6,196 nt of DNA from DASZZY01 sp036260395 (lineage in GTDB: Bacteria > Actinomycetota > UBA4738 > CALAEC01), in NCBI GenBank assembly GCA_036260395.1, contig DASZZY010000184.1, forward strand, positions 1-6,196. The letters run 5' to 3'. Positions 5,612 through 6,196 of this stretch are shown here, one piece after another. The notes beneath the pieces were generated by a model that saw nothing but the letters and a program-made list of their open reading frames with translations, did not search any database and had not been told where the DNA came from. A program made the translations under genes and the position numbers. Each line of letters starts with the position of its first letter. Positions within the stretch are counted from its first letter, which is position 1.

Positions 5612-6196
5612 TCAGCCCTGATCGGCCAGGTGGCGCCCGATGATCACCCGCTGGACCTGGTTGGTGCCCTCGACGATCTGGAGGGCTTTCGCCTCGCGCA
5701 TGTACCGCTCCACCGGGTACTCCCGCATGTAGCCGTACCCGCCGTGGGCCTGCACGGCGTCGGTCGTGACCCGCATCGCCACGTCCGAGGCGAAGAGCTT
5801 GGCCATCGAGCAGGCCACGGCCGACCCGCGCCCCTCATCCCGGGCCCGGGCCGCCTCCCGGTACAGCCGGCGCGCGGCTTCCACCGACGTCGCGGCGTCG
5901 GCCAGCAGGAACTGGAGCCCCTGGAACTCGATCACCGGGCGGCCGAACTGGGAGCGTTCCCGGGCGAACGAGACCGCGGCGTCGAGCGCCGAGCGGGCCA
6001 GACCCACCGAGCACGCGGCGATCCCCAGCCGGCCGGAGTCCAGGGCCGCGAGGGCCACCGTGAAGCCCTGCCCCTCCTCGCCCACCAGGTTCTCGGCAGG
6101 CACGCGGCACCCGTCGAAGAGCAGCTCCCGCATCGGCGAAGCGTGCCACCCCATCTTGTGCTCCAGGGCCCCGAACCCCAAGCCCACCCCCCCCAT
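5612..6196 (-). CDS. acyl-CoA dehydrogenase, C-terminal half (partial, 5' end outside the window)
   Basis: The visible 194 residues are the C-terminal half of an FAD-dependent acyl-CoA dehydrogenase, which normally has about 380 residues; it oxidises acyl-CoA to the 2,3-enoyl-CoA and passes electrons to electron-transfer flavoprotein. Seen in order: the end of the middle beta domain (KMGWHASPMRELLFDGCRVP, visible residues 14-33), the linker ENLVGEEGQGF, and the C-terminal helical domain with FARERSQFGRPVIEFQGLQF (77-96), the family signature QAHGGYGYMREYPVERYMRE (149-168) and VEGTNQVQR (175-183). E176 matches the catalytic base position of the short- and medium-chain and bacterial butyryl types. 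The Met at the window edge is internal, not a start. The substrate cannot be told from this half. The gene ends 32 bases before the DUF763 start. An 8-G run on the coding strand sits at the very edge (6187-6194), where base calls are least safe. Confidence 0.94.
   Translation of the reverse strand: MGGVGLGFGALEHKMGWHASPMRELLFDGCRVPAENLVGEEGQGFTVALAALDSGRLGIAACSVGLARSALDAAVSFARERSQFGRPVIEFQGLQFLLADAATSVEAARRLYREAARARDEGRGSAVACSMAKLFASDVAMRVTTDAVQAHGGYGYMREYPVERYMREAKALQIVEGTNQVQRVIIGRHLADQG

Noticed and set aside
4662..5621. Plus-strand open frame of 319 residues opposite DUF763, and a similar one at 2864-3946 opposite the LVIVD gene.
   Set aside because: Both are antisense shadows of clearly recognised minus-strand genes and have low-complexity products.
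6187..6194. Run of eight C at the right edge, considered as a frameshift site in the acyl-CoA dehydrogenase.
   Set aside because: The frame on the visible side is intact, and the residues next to the run (VGLGFGALEHKMGW) fit the family. Nothing can be said about the other side, which is outside the window.

Overview
The window is very GC-rich (roughly 70% by eye) and densely coded, with no gap over 100 bases between genes. It suggests a chromosomal fragment of a free-living, high-GC bacterium, such as a deep-branching Actinomycetota, a Chloroflexota relative or a similar soil lineage. The pointers are the GC-rich codon use, GTG starts, TANNNT-type -10 boxes placed 7 nt before start codons (leaderless style), and the DUF763 and THEP1 families, which are best known from archaea and thermophiles. 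The lineage is an inference and cannot be settled from the sequence. No mobile element, CRISPR array, tRNA or rRNA is visible.

Left part (1-2625, plus strand): a membrane-anchored FtsH-like AAA+ protease with an M41 zinc peptidase domain (93-2030), followed closely by a predicted secreted or lipid-anchored thermonuclease of the SNase family (2041-2625). The protease has a very short extracytoplasmic loop, two insertions in its ATPase domain and an Arg/Gly-rich tail. The nuclease appears to have its own -10 box overlapping the protease stop codon.

Right part (2633-6196, minus strand, reading leftwards): the C-terminal half of an acyl-CoA dehydrogenase (cut by the window edge), a DUF763 protein, a THEP1-type NTPase reading frame with a one-base frameshift at its Walker B motif, and a secreted LVIVD-repeat protein of the choice-of-anchor B family. 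DUF763 and THEP1 overlap by four bases and are almost certainly cotranscribed. The plus- and minus-strand groups converge at 2626-2632 with only seven bases between them, where a small hairpin lies.

The window does not read as one pathway. Its most unusual content is the DUF763-THEP1 pair (an uncharacterised family with a helix-hairpin-helix-like segment, coupled to a small NTPase), the THEP1 frameshift, and the atypical FtsH-like protease. I do not see proof of a wholly new system.
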